Shown: positions 15,972 to 23,722 of the stretch, piece by piece
Position numbering within the stretch: the first letter of the stretch is position 1
How the letters are laid out: every line of letters starts with the position of its first letter
Source of the DNA: CAZFHZ01 sp964519015
GTDB taxonomy: Bacteria; Blakebacterota; Blakebacteria; Blakebacterales; CAYUVJ01
Assembly: GCA_964519015.1 (NCBI GenBank)
Contig: CAZFHZ010000012.1
Span: 1-44,668, forward strand
Direction of reading: 5' to 3'
Length of the DNA: 44,668 nucleotides
The notes under the pieces: model-generated
Databases searched by the model: none
Told to the model about the DNA's origin: nothing
What the model saw: the letters and a program-made list of their open reading frames with translations, nothing else
Translations under genes and position numbers: made by a program

Positions 15972-16175
15972 ATGAGCTGGCTGCACAGGCACCACCAAGA
16001 AGCTGAAGCCCCCATCTACGTCGAAGCCGAGGCGCACCGCAGCGGTCTGGTCTGGATCGTGTTGGGGGTGCTGGCCGGCCTGGCCGCCGGGGCGGCGGTG
16101 ATCTGGGTCGTCTTCCGGCCGAAGGGGGAACCGGCTGTCGAGACGGAGGCCGAAGCCACCCTCGACGAATCGTAG
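15972..16175 (+). CDS. Small single-pass membrane protein, unknown function
   Basis: A 67-residue protein: a polar, His-rich N-terminus (SWLHRHHQEAEAPIYVEAEA), one transmembrane helix (about residues 25-47, with a Gly/Ala-rich face) and a short acidic C-terminal tail. Positive residues flank the N-terminal side. I do not recognise a family. The ATG at 15972 is supported by GGGAGG about 10 bases upstream. Third positions are GC-biased like the neighbours, supporting that it is real. It precedes the triple TonB-C lipoprotein by 119 bases; co-transcription is possible. A membrane anchor or adaptor role is only a guess. Confidence 0.6.
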   Translation: MSWLHRHHQEAEAPIYVEAEAHRSGLVWIVLGVLAGLAAGAAVIWVVFRPKGEPAVETEAEATLDES

Positions 16176-16294
16176 TGACCCTCCCGCTAACCGCAGGTCG
16201 GTAAACGAACGGCCGGCCGGGGCGTCCTGTTCCCGGTAAGGCGAGCGCACCCGGCCGCTCTAAGCGCACCTCCCTCCCGCGAGGAGGTCCCGCC

Positions 16295-17479
16295 ATGCGT
16301 GGCGATCCCGCCGTTCCCGTCGGACGTCTCCCCCTCCCGACCCTGGCCCTGATCCTGCTGCCGATCATGACGGCCGGCTGCGCCCTGCTGGGCGGTCGCC
16401 GGGCCCAACCGCCGCCCCCTCCGCCCCCACCGCCGCAGGTGGTGGTCGCACCGATCCATCTGCAATGGGAGGAACCTCCCCGGCTCATCCAGATGGTGAC
16501 GCCGATCTATCCCGACTCCGCCCGCGTGAATGGGATCGAGGGGCAGGTGATGCTCCAGATCGTCGTCGACGAGCAGGGATTCGTGACCGAGGCGGAGGTG
16601 ATCTCATCCAAGCCAGCCGGCCTCTTCGAGGAAGCCGCGGTCTCGGCCGTTCTTCAATGGGTCTTCGAGCCGGCCCGGTCGGGCGGTCATCCCATCAAGG
16701 TCCGGATGGGCCAGCGGATGGAGTTCTCGCTCGGGGATATGAGGCCGCCCCAACCCCCCCCACCGCCATCGGCAGAGAAACCGCCGATCATCGTCCGGGA
16801 GATGATGCCGCCTCCGATCCCGAAACCCGGTGCGACGCCCATATTCATGGCCTGGGAAACGGCCCCGGAGCTGATCCACATGGTCACTCCGGACTATCCC
16901 GACTCCGCCCGGCAGGCCGGCCTGGAGGGGAAAGTGATCCTGCAGATCATCATCGACGAGCAGGGGAAGGTGACCGAGGCGGAGGTGATCCTGGCCCAGC
17001 CGCCGGGAGTCTTCGAACAGGCCGCCCTGGCGGCGGTCCGCCAGTGGATCTTCGAACCCGCCCGGCAGCGGGACAAGCCGATCAAGGTCCGGATGGCCCA
17101 TCCGATAGAGTTCCGACTGCACCAGGAGCCGCCGCCACCGCCGCCCCCCCCTCGGCAGCCCATCTTCATAGCCTGGGAGACCGCACCGATACTGATCGAG
17201 GCGCCCGATCCCGTCTATCCCGACTCCGCCCGGCAGGCCGGGCTCGAAGGAATGGTGATCATACAGATCGTCATCGACGAACAGGGGAAGGTGACCGAGG
17301 CGGAGGTGATCCTGGCGCAGCCGCCGGGTATCTTCGAGTCGGCTGCTCTGGAGGCGGTCCGCAAGCGGCGCTTCGAACCCGCCCTGCAGCGGGAGAAGCC
17401 GATCAAGATCCGGATGACCCAGACGGTGGTGTTCCGACTGCATCGGAATCCGCCGCCCCCTCCGCCGCCGGATCGCTGA
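16295..17479 (+). CDS. Lipoprotein with three tandem TonB C-terminal domains
   Basis: A 394-residue protein with a signal peptide ending in MTAGC (Cys29), hence lipidated. Three TonB C-terminal domains follow at about residues 60-146, 189-276 and 297-382. Each has the YPDSAR motif, a V.LQI..DEQG.VTEAEV hairpin and a FEPA strand. They are joined by poly-proline linkers, and the protein also ends in prolines. TonB proteins normally have one such domain and an inner-membrane helix, not a lipid anchor and three copies. Domains 2 and 3 are much more alike than domain 1, so duplication was recent. It may bind TonB boxes or act as an envelope scaffold. GAGGAGG stands 7 bases before the ATG. Confidence 0.85.
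   Translation: MRGDPAVPVGRLPLPTLALILLPIMTAGCALLGGRRAQPPPPPPPPPQVVVAPIHLQWEEPPRLIQMVTPIYPDSARVNGIEGQVMLQIVVDEQGFVTEAEVISSKPAGLFEEAAVSAVLQWVFEPARSGGHPIKVRMGQRMEFSLGDMRPPQPPPPPSAEKPPIIVREMMPPPIPKPGATPIFMAWETAPELIHMVTPDYPDSARQAGLEGKVILQIIIDEQGKVTEAEVILAQPPGVFEQAALAAVRQWIFEPARQRDKPIKVRMAHPIEFRLHQEPPPPPPPPRQPIFIAWETAPILIEAPDPVYPDSARQAGLEGMVIIQIVIDEQGKVTEAEVILAQPPGIFESAALEAVRKRRFEPALQREKPIKIRMTQTVVFRLHRNPPPPPPPDR
16472..17440 (+). repeat. Three in-gene direct repeats encoding TonB C-terminal domains
   Basis: Copies at about 16472-16732, 16859-17122 and 17183-17440. Copies 2 and 3 share long identical DNA runs (around 16909-17000 and 17215-17310), while copy 1 is diverged. Poly-proline linker DNA, rich in CCGCC, separates them and may be prone to slippage. 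Confidence 0.8.
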
Positions 17480-17494
17480 TCCCGGATGATCAGA

Positions 17495-17527
17495 TCCCGG
17501 GACGCATCTTCCGGTGTCGTCCCGGGA
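17495..17527 (+). terminator. Terminator-like hairpin after the TonB-C gene
   Basis: A perfect 10-bp stem (TCCCGGGACG / CGTCCCGGGA) with a 13-base loop starts 15 bases after the stop. It lacks a U-tract. A TTGACG follows at about 17545-17550 and could be the -35 of a promoter for the next gene, but no good -10 is seen. Confidence 0.5.
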
Positions 17528-17611
17528 GCGACCTCCGACTCCCGTTGACGGAGGTGGCGACCTCACATTACTTACTCGCCAGATGTCTGGAGGCTTTGTC
17601 CGCTCCCGCAG

Positions 17612-19462
17612 GTGAACCTGCAGAACGAGGGACTACCTACGTATCCTCGCCTCCGCCCTCGGATTGGCACGTGCTCCGGTCCGATCCTTGCCGTCACCCT
17701 GCTGTCGCCGTTCTTCTTCTTTTCCCCTTCCGACCAGGTGCAGCTTCCCCAGACCCCGGCTCCGCTCACGGTGGCTGTGCTGGAGCTGACCGGGGAGGAC
17801 CTGTCGCCGGCCGACGCCTGGCTGACCTCGGAGCTCTCGGAGGCGATCGAGCATGAGCTCTTCCTCTCCGGCGCCGTCCGACTGGTAGAGCGCCGTTTCC
17901 TCTCCCAGGTCTTCGAGGAGATCTCCCTCCAGCTGAGCGGGGCGGTGGCTGAGGAGACCGCGGTGGACGTAGGCCGGTTGAGCGGAGCGGCCGTCCTGAT
18001 CTCCGGGACGGTCACCTTATCTGGGGGGACCATCCGGGTGCGGCTCCGGGTCCTGGATGTCCAGACGGCCGAGGTCCGGGAACTGGTGGAGGCAGAAGCG
18101 CCTTCCGAACGGCTCTCGGAGTTGGAGCATGACCTCGGGCGCCGGCTGGCCGTTGCCCTGCGGGTCGAGAGTGGCCGCCGCCGGGGGGACACCACGCCCC
18201 CACCGCCGCTCCCCTTGCGGGCGGCCGAGGGGCTCCACCGGGCGGGTCTGCTGGTGGCGCGCGCTCCGCTCCCCGGGCTGGATCCCGCTCGATCCCGCCG
18301 CCGGGCCGATTACATGATGGCCCTCGACCTGGCCGAGCGGGCGCTCTCCGAGCAGCCCGGCCTGCCGGCGGCCCAGCTCATCCGCGGTATCGCCCTGCTC
18401 AACCTGGATGATCCCGGGCGGGCGATCGACGCCTTCGATCAGGCCGTCCGGCTCGATCCGGAGGATGCGCGCGGCCGGCTCTGGCTGGCCAACGGTCTGC
18501 AGGTGGCGGGCAGCCTGGATCGAGCACTGGCGGCGGCCCGGGAGGGGGTGGCCCGGGCTCCCGAGGACGGGACCGCCCGTCTGGTGCTGGGGCGCCTGCT
18601 GGCCACCACCGGTGACGGAGAGGGTGCCGCGGTCACCTTCCTGGAGGCCCTGGAACGGGCTCCCGGCCTGAACGACGCCGAATCGGGACTGCGGGTGCTG
18701 CTGACCGGACCCGGAGCAGCCGAGCGGATCACCCGGCTGGAAGCTAACGATCCGGGGCTGGCCGCCGGAGCCCGTCTCTACCAGGCCTTCTGGTCGCGGG
18801 CCAAGAGCGTTCCCGCCGGGGACATCCAGACCGTGCTCGAGCGTCGCCCCCGGCTCTTCCTCGGCCCCTACTGGTCCGGCCTGGAGGCCCAGCGAGAGCG
18901 CGATTACACCACGGCGGAGAGCCGTCTCCGGTCCGCGCTCGCGCTCCATCCCGAGGGCCCGGAGGTGCACCGGGAACTCGGGCGCACCCTCCTGCTCGCC
19001 CGCCGCTGCAGCGAAGGAGCGCGGCACGTGCGACTCTATATCCGGACGGCCCGGTCGGTGGACGACATCGACGAACTGCAGCGGTTGATCGACGGTTGCC
19101 GCGATAAGTACCGAATCTGGACCACACCCGACGGACAGACACAATTGCGGAGGCATGACCATGAAGGAAGGACGATGGATCACCCTGGCCGCACTCCCAC
19201 TGCTGTTGGCAGCAGCGGGAGGCTGTGCCACCACCACCAGTCAGTCCAACCTCTACTTCGAACCCTCGATCCAGCGCAGCGAGGTCCGGATCCGGCGGGT
19301 AGCCATCGTACCCAACCGCCTGCCCATGAACCTGGCCGATCCCGAATCGTGGCGGAAGTTCAACTGGGAGCAGGCCAGCGAGGAGTTCCGCAAGCGGGGC
19401 TTCGAAGTAGTCGACTACGAGACTTCCGTCAGGACGTTCGAGGCTTCCGGCCTCCCGCTTGA
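17612..19462 (+). CDS. CsgG/FlgO-like domain protein with TPR repeats; C-terminus overlaps the next gene
   Basis: The open frame has 616 residues. After a hydrophobic N-terminal stretch (about 22-38), residues 50-165 resemble the nucleotide-independent alpha/beta domain of CsgG/FlgO/TolB-N proteins: TVAVLELTGEDLS, VERRFLSQVFEEI, GAAVLISGTVTL, VRLRVLDVQTAEV. A Pro-rich linker (about 196-202) leads to TPR-type helical repeats (about 232-480; for example AIDAFDQAVRLDPEDARGRL). From residue ~517 the frame runs through the next lipoprotein gene for 302 bases, and the sequence turns into low-complexity Arg/Pro/His text typical of an accidental frame. The natural end is probably near 19100-19160. 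The GTG start at 17612 is uncertain. Likely periplasmic. Confidence 0.7.
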   Translation: MNLQNEGLPTYPRLRPRIGTCSGPILAVTLLSPFFFFSPSDQVQLPQTPAPLTVAVLELTGEDLSPADAWLTSELSEAIEHELFLSGAVRLVERRFLSQVFEEISLQLSGAVAEETAVDVGRLSGAAVLISGTVTLSGGTIRVRLRVLDVQTAEVRELVEAEAPSERLSELEHDLGRRLAVALRVESGRRRGDTTPPPPLPLRAAEGLHRAGLLVARAPLPGLDPARSRRRADYMMALDLAERALSEQPGLPAAQLIRGIALLNLDDPGRAIDAFDQAVRLDPEDARGRLWLANGLQVAGSLDRALAAAREGVARAPEDGTARLVLGRLLATTGDGEGAAVTFLEALERAPGLNDAESGLRVLLTGPGAAERITRLEANDPGLAAGARLYQAFWSRAKSVPAGDIQTVLERRPRLFLGPYWSGLEAQRERDYTTAESRLRSALALHPEGPEVHRELGRTLLLARRCSEGARHVRLYIRTARSVDDIDELQRLIDGCRDKYRIWTTPDGQTQLRRHDHEGRTMDHPGRTPTAVGSSGRLCHHHQSVQPLLRTLDPAQRGPDPAGSHRTQPPAHEPGRSRIVAEVQLGAGQRGVPQAGLRSSRLRDFRQDVRGFRPPA

Positions 19463-19946
19463 GGACACCCCGAATTCGCGCGACAAGCTCGCCGACCTGG
19501 CCCGGGAACTGAACGTGGACGCCATCATCGTGCCTTATTACGGCACGCTCTTCGAGTCCAAGCAGGTCCTCATCATGTCCGAGATGCACTGGAAGGGAGT
19601 GATCACCTTCCAGGTCTACCTGGCCAGCGCCAACGACTTCTTCGCCCGGCTCGACCTGGGAGGGGACACCGCCTGGATCGCCAACTACGGCACCATATTC
19701 CTGCTTGCCGCCTCCATGTCGACCCCCACCCCCGAGTATGAGTACGTCAACGGAGAGCTGGTCGAGAAGAAGGATTCCACGGCGGCGGCCCGGACGGGCA
19801 TCTACATGTTCGGCGCCTTCTATATGATCGCCGACTTATACTACGCGCTCCGGGGCTCGAAGTACATGTGGCGGATGAGCTTCAAAAAGGCGATCCAGAA
19901 GGGGCTGGAGCCTTTCTTCGTGGCCTATCCGGCGGCCCGCTTGTAG
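19161..19946 (+). CDS. Lipoprotein of unknown function, possible CsgG-like fold
   Basis: A 261-residue lipoprotein: signal peptide with lipobox AAAGGC, then an alpha/beta domain. It begins with VRIRRVAIVPNRLPMNLAD and continues with EEFRKRGFEVVDYET and ELNVDAIIVPYYGTL. This strand-helix order (a parameter strand, a word ending RRVAI, then VDAIIV) resembles CsgG/LpoB/TolB-N lipoproteins, but I cannot assign a family. A later hydrophobic stretch (GTIFLLAASM; GIYMFGAFYMIADLYYAL) is unusual for a soluble lipoprotein and may insert into a membrane. The ATG at 19161 is preferred over 19155 because GGAGG (19149-19153) is then 7 bases away. Its stop overlaps the GTG of the next gene. Confidence 0.75.
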   Translation: MKEGRWITLAALPLLLAAAGGCATTTSQSNLYFEPSIQRSEVRIRRVAIVPNRLPMNLADPESWRKFNWEQASEEFRKRGFEVVDYETSVRTFEASGLPLEDTPNSRDKLADLARELNVDAIIVPYYGTLFESKQVLIMSEMHWKGVITFQVYLASANDFFARLDLGGDTAWIANYGTIFLLAASMSTPTPEYEYVNGELVEKKDSTAAARTGIYMFGAFYMIADLYYALRGSKYMWRMSFKKAIQKGLEPFFVAYPAARL

Positions 19947-20839
19947 TGAGGGTCGGGGAGGAGCATTTGCGCGTCTTCCCCGGCTGGGGGTATATCGGTC
20001 TGGCCATGCTGGCGGCCGGCGGGGTGGGGGCTGTCCTGACCGACTGGCCCCCTCTGCACATCTTCTTCACCCCCTGGATGTGGAGCGGGTACATCCTGCT
20101 GGTCGATGCGCTGGTGTGGCGCCGGCGGGGTGTCTCCTGGCTCTATCCCCATCCGGGGCGGCTCCTCCTCCTGCTGCCGCTGAGCCTTGCACTCTGGCTC
20201 CTCTTCGAGGCCTACAACCTGCACCTGCAGAACTGGGCCTACGTCGGCCTGCCCGAGTCCCGGCTGCTGCGGGGGATCGGCTATGGCTGGTCGTTCGCCA
20301 CCATCTGGCCGGCCCTCTTTCTGACGGCCGACCTGCTGGAGGTGCTGGGGGTGCGCCTGCGCGGACGCCCATTGGCGGCCGGACCGCAACTGCGGCTCAT
20401 CGCCGTAGTGAGCGGCCTGCTCCTGGCCGCAGTCCCGCTGCTCCTGCCGGCCCGGCTGGCCGCCTACACTTTCCTGGCCGTCTGGCTGGCCTTCGTGCCC
20501 CTGCTCGAACCCCTCCTGCTGGGGCGGGCGCCCGTGCCGACCCTGCTGGGAGAGGCCGGCCGGGGGGAGTGGACACGCTGGGTGAGCCTGGGCGCGGGGG
20601 GGCTGCTCTGCGGACTGTTGTGGGAGAGCTGGAACATGGTGGCCAGCGCGCGCTGGATCTACGTCTTCCCGATGTTCCAGGACCTGAAGCTTTTCGAGAT
20701 GCCCTTGCCCGGTTTCCTCGGCTTCATTCTCTTCGGCTGGGAGGCCGCCGTCCTCTACGCGCTGGCCGCACTTCTCCTGGTGCGTCTCTTCCCCCGACTG
20801 AACACCCCGGCTTGGTTGCCCGTACCCGACAGGTCCTGA
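19946..20839 (+). CDS. Eight-helix integral membrane protein with an internal duplication
   Basis: A 297-residue polytopic membrane protein with eight clear hydrophobic segments. Helix 3 ends in FEAYNLHLQNWAYVGLP and helix 7 ends in WESWNMVASARWIYVFPMF. This shared Glu-x-x-Asn ... Trp-x-Tyr pattern in equivalent places suggests a two-fold duplicated core. The layout is reminiscent of small membrane enzymes such as lycopene-cyclase-type proteins, but I cannot assign a reaction. The GTG start (19946-19948) overlaps the TAG stop of the lipoprotein (TAGTG), so the two are probably co-translated. Longer readings upstream overlap the lipoprotein and are rejected. Confidence 0.75.
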   Translation: MRVGEEHLRVFPGWGYIGLAMLAAGGVGAVLTDWPPLHIFFTPWMWSGYILLVDALVWRRRGVSWLYPHPGRLLLLLPLSLALWLLFEAYNLHLQNWAYVGLPESRLLRGIGYGWSFATIWPALFLTADLLEVLGVRLRGRPLAAGPQLRLIAVVSGLLLAAVPLLLPARLAAYTFLAVWLAFVPLLEPLLLGRAPVPTLLGEAGRGEWTRWVSLGAGGLLCGLLWESWNMVASARWIYVFPMFQDLKLFEMPLPGFLGFILFGWEAAVLYALAALLLVRLFPRLNTPAWLPVPDRS

Positions 20840-20960
20840 TCCCCGGATCCCTCCCCAGCGCGAACGACTGGACGCCCTCCCCGGACAGGTATATGGGTGA
20901 TGATGCTCGCGCGACCGACCATCGTCGTCGACCCCGTGAACCCTCGCCGGAGTGGGACCC

Positions 20961-23639
20961 ATGTCACCGCGATCCCTCCTCACCCTCCTGCTCTGTCTGA
21001 CCATCGCCGCGGCCGCCGGCTGCGGACGCAGCGCCCGGGAGACCTACATGTACCCCTTCCAGGACCCCGCCCTGCCGCTGGAGGAACGCGTCCAGGACCT
21101 GATCGGCCTTCTGACCCTGGAAGAGAAGGTGGGGCAGATGATGAACTCTGCCCGGGCCATCGAGCGGCTGGGCATCCCCGCCTACGACTGGTGGAACGAG
21201 GCGCTGCACGGGGTGGCCCGGGCCGGCCGGGCGACCGTTTTCCCCCAGGCGATCGGGCTGGCCGCGATCTGGGACGAGGAACTGATGGGGCGGGTGGCCA
21301 CCGTGATCTCCGATGAGGCGCGGGCCAAGTACCACGAGGCGATCCGGCGCGACCAGCACGGGATCTACCAGGGACTCACCTTCTGGTCCCCCAACATCAA
21401 CATCTTCCGTGACCCCCGCTGGGGGCGGGGGATGGAGACCTACGGCGAGGACCCCTACCTGACCGGGCGGCTGGCCGTGCGCTTCGTGCAGGGGATGCAG
21501 GGGGACGACTCCCGCTACCTGAAGACGGTGGCCACCCCCAAGCACTTCGCCGTCCACAGCGGCCCCGAGCCCGACCGGCACACCTTCGACGCCGAGGTGG
21601 ACGACCGTGACCTGCGTGAGACCTACCTGCCCGCCTTCCGGGCGGCGGTGGTGGAGGGGGGGGCCTGGTCGGTGATGTGCGCTTACAACCGTTTCCGGGG
21701 GGACGCCTGCTGCGGCAGCCTGCTCCTGCTCCAGGACATCCTGCGGGAGGAATGGGGCTTCCAGGGCTACGTGGTATCCGACTGCGGAGCGATTCACGAT
21801 ATGTGGCGCGAGGGGGGGCACGATCTGGTCGCCGACGCTCCCGAGGCGGCCGCCCTGGGGGTGCGCTCCGGGACCGACCTGAACTGCGGCAACCAGTATG
21901 CCAACCTGATCGAGGCGGTTCGGAGCGGTCTGCTGACCGAGTACGAGATCGACCGCTCCCTGGCCCGCCTCTTCCGCGCCCGCTTCCGGCTCGGGATGTT
22001 CGACCCGCCGGAGCGGGTGCGGTGGGCGCAGATCCCCTATGACGTGAACGATGCCCCGGCTCACGCCGCGCTGGCCGAGGAGGCCACCCGGGCCTCGATC
22101 GTGCTGCTGGAGAACCGGGGGGTGCTCCCCTTGTCCTCCGACCTCGGTGTGCTGGCCGTCATCGGGCCCAACGCCGACAACGTGGACGTGCTGCTGGGCA
22201 ACTACAACGGCATCCCGTCGGCCCCCGTCACCCCGCTGGAGGGGATACGGCGCCGCGTCTCCGACCGCACCCGGGTGATCTATGCCCAGGGGTGCGAGGT
22301 CGCACCGAACCTCCCTTTGATGGTGCCGGTGCCGGCCGAGGTCCTGGCCCCCGAGGGGACGGGGAGCCGCACCGGCGGCCTGACGGCCGCCTGGTTTGAT
22401 ACCCTCGGTCTGCCGGGGGAGCCGGTCCGGACCTCGCTGGAAGCGACCGTGGACCACAACTGGTTCGACACCGGACCGGGGGAAGGTCTCAACCCGGCCG
22501 CTTTCAGCGTGCGCTGGAGCGGCCTCCTGGTGGCACCGGTCACCGGGGAATACACCCTGGGGGTGCAGGGGCTGGGCACCTACCGGCTCTGGCTGGACGG
22601 TCGGCCGATCCTCCGCTACCGCGACCGCCACCTGGCCTGGACCGAGACCGTGCGGGTCCGCCTGGTGGCCGGCCGGTCCTACCCGCTCAGGCTCGAGTAC
22701 GAGTGCATCCCCGACCGGGACGCGGTGGTCCGCCTGCTCTGGGCCCCCCCGCGCCCCGACCTCATGCGGGAGGCGCTGGCGGCGGCCGGGGAAGCGGATG
22801 CCGTGGTACTGGTCATGGGACTCACTCCCCGCCTGGAGGGGGAGGAGATGCCGGTGGCGGTGCCCGGCTTTGCCGGCGGTGACCGGCTCGACCTGCAACT
22901 GCCCCAGCCGCAGCGCGAGCTGGTCGCGGCGGTGGCTGGGTTGGGGCGCCCGACCGTGCTGGTGCTGCTGTCCGGCAGCGCCCTGGCGGTGGGGGAACAG
23001 GCGGACCAGGTGGGTGCGGTGGTGGAGGCGTGGTACTCCGGGCAGGCGGCCGGGACGGCCCTGGCTGGGGTGCTCTTTGGGGACTACAGCCCCTCGGGGC
23101 GCCTGCCGGTCACCTTCTACCGCTCGGTGTCCGATCTGCCCCCCTTCGACGACTACCGGATGGCGGGGCGCACCTACCGCTACTTCGAAGGGGACGTGCT
23201 CTACCCGTTCGGGCACGGGCTGAGCTACACGCGGTTCGAGTACAGCGGGCTGCGCCTGCCCGCTCGGGTGCGGGCCGACCGGCCGGTCAACTTCTCGGTC
23301 ACCGTGCGTAACAGCGGTGAGCGGGAGGGGGCGGAGGTCGTCCAGCTCTACGTGCGCGACCTGGAGACCTCGGTGCCCGTCCCCGTCCGCTCCCTGCAGG
23401 GTTTCCGCCGGGTCACCCTGCGGCCGGGAGAATCCCGCCGCATCTGGTTCACCCTCGATGCACGCAACCTCTCGCTGATCGACGCCAGCGGCCGCCGGGT
23501 GGTCGAACCGGGCCGTTTCGAGATCAGCGTCGGGGGGAAGCAGCCCGGCTTCACCGGCCGGGCGGACAATCCCGGAACCGGCGTGGTCAGCGGTGTCCTG
23601 GAGGTGACCGGCCGGGTGGTCCACGTACCGGAACGCTGA
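20961..23639 (+). CDS. Glycoside hydrolase family 3 beta-glycosidase/xylosidase with PA14 domain, lipoprotein
   Basis: An 892-residue lipoprotein (lipobox AAAAGC) anchored in the envelope. The GH3 (alpha/beta)8 domain covers about residues 45-330. Key motifs are GLTFWSPNINIFRDPRWGRG, ATPKHFAVHSGPE and the nucleophile Asp274 in VVSDCGAI. The sequence WWNEALHGVA is typical of the xylosidase/arabinosidase branch. The second, alpha/beta sandwich domain is interrupted at about 450-600 by a PA14-like insert (AAWFDTLGLPGEPV; FSVRWSGLLVAPVTGEYTL). A fibronectin-III-like domain follows to the end (PFGHGLSYTRFEYS, then GEREGAEVVQLYVRD). It releases sugars from plant or algal oligosaccharides. The ATG at 20961 has GGAG 8 bases upstream. 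Confidence 0.95.
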   Translation: MSPRSLLTLLLCLTIAAAAGCGRSARETYMYPFQDPALPLEERVQDLIGLLTLEEKVGQMMNSARAIERLGIPAYDWWNEALHGVARAGRATVFPQAIGLAAIWDEELMGRVATVISDEARAKYHEAIRRDQHGIYQGLTFWSPNINIFRDPRWGRGMETYGEDPYLTGRLAVRFVQGMQGDDSRYLKTVATPKHFAVHSGPEPDRHTFDAEVDDRDLRETYLPAFRAAVVEGGAWSVMCAYNRFRGDACCGSLLLLQDILREEWGFQGYVVSDCGAIHDMWREGGHDLVADAPEAAALGVRSGTDLNCGNQYANLIEAVRSGLLTEYEIDRSLARLFRARFRLGMFDPPERVRWAQIPYDVNDAPAHAALAEEATRASIVLLENRGVLPLSSDLGVLAVIGPNADNVDVLLGNYNGIPSAPVTPLEGIRRRVSDRTRVIYAQGCEVAPNLPLMVPVPAEVLAPEGTGSRTGGLTAAWFDTLGLPGEPVRTSLEATVDHNWFDTGPGEGLNPAAFSVRWSGLLVAPVTGEYTLGVQGLGTYRLWLDGRPILRYRDRHLAWTETVRVRLVAGRSYPLRLEYECIPDRDAVVRLLWAPPRPDLMREALAAAGEADAVVLVMGLTPRLEGEEMPVAVPGFAGGDRLDLQLPQPQRELVAAVAGLGRPTVLVLLSGSALAVGEQADQVGAVVEAWYSGQAAGTALAGVLFGDYSPSGRLPVTFYRSVSDLPPFDDYRMAGRTYRYFEGDVLYPFGHGLSYTRFEYSGLRLPARVRADRPVNFSVTVRNSGEREGAEVVQLYVRDLETSVPVPVRSLQGFRRVTLRPGESRRIWFTLDARNLSLIDASGRRVVEPGRFEISVGGKQPGFTGRADNPGTGVVSGVLEVTGRVVHVPER

Positions 23640-23722
23640 GCGGTCCGGGGCCGCCCGATTGCGCTTTGCCGGGCCTCCAGGCGGCAGTTCATTGGGGCCG
23701 GGCGCCAACAGGAGGACTCGAC

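Noticed and set aside
17608..17621. GCAGGT-GA-ACCTGC dyad at the start of the CsgG-like gene
   Set aside because: A 6-bp dyad in GC-rich DNA over the start codon; too short to claim as an operator.
16465..17856. A 463-codon plus-strand frame over the TonB-C gene
   Set aside because: Runs in another frame through three TonB-C domains that are clearly coding; low-complexity Arg/Gly/Pro text.
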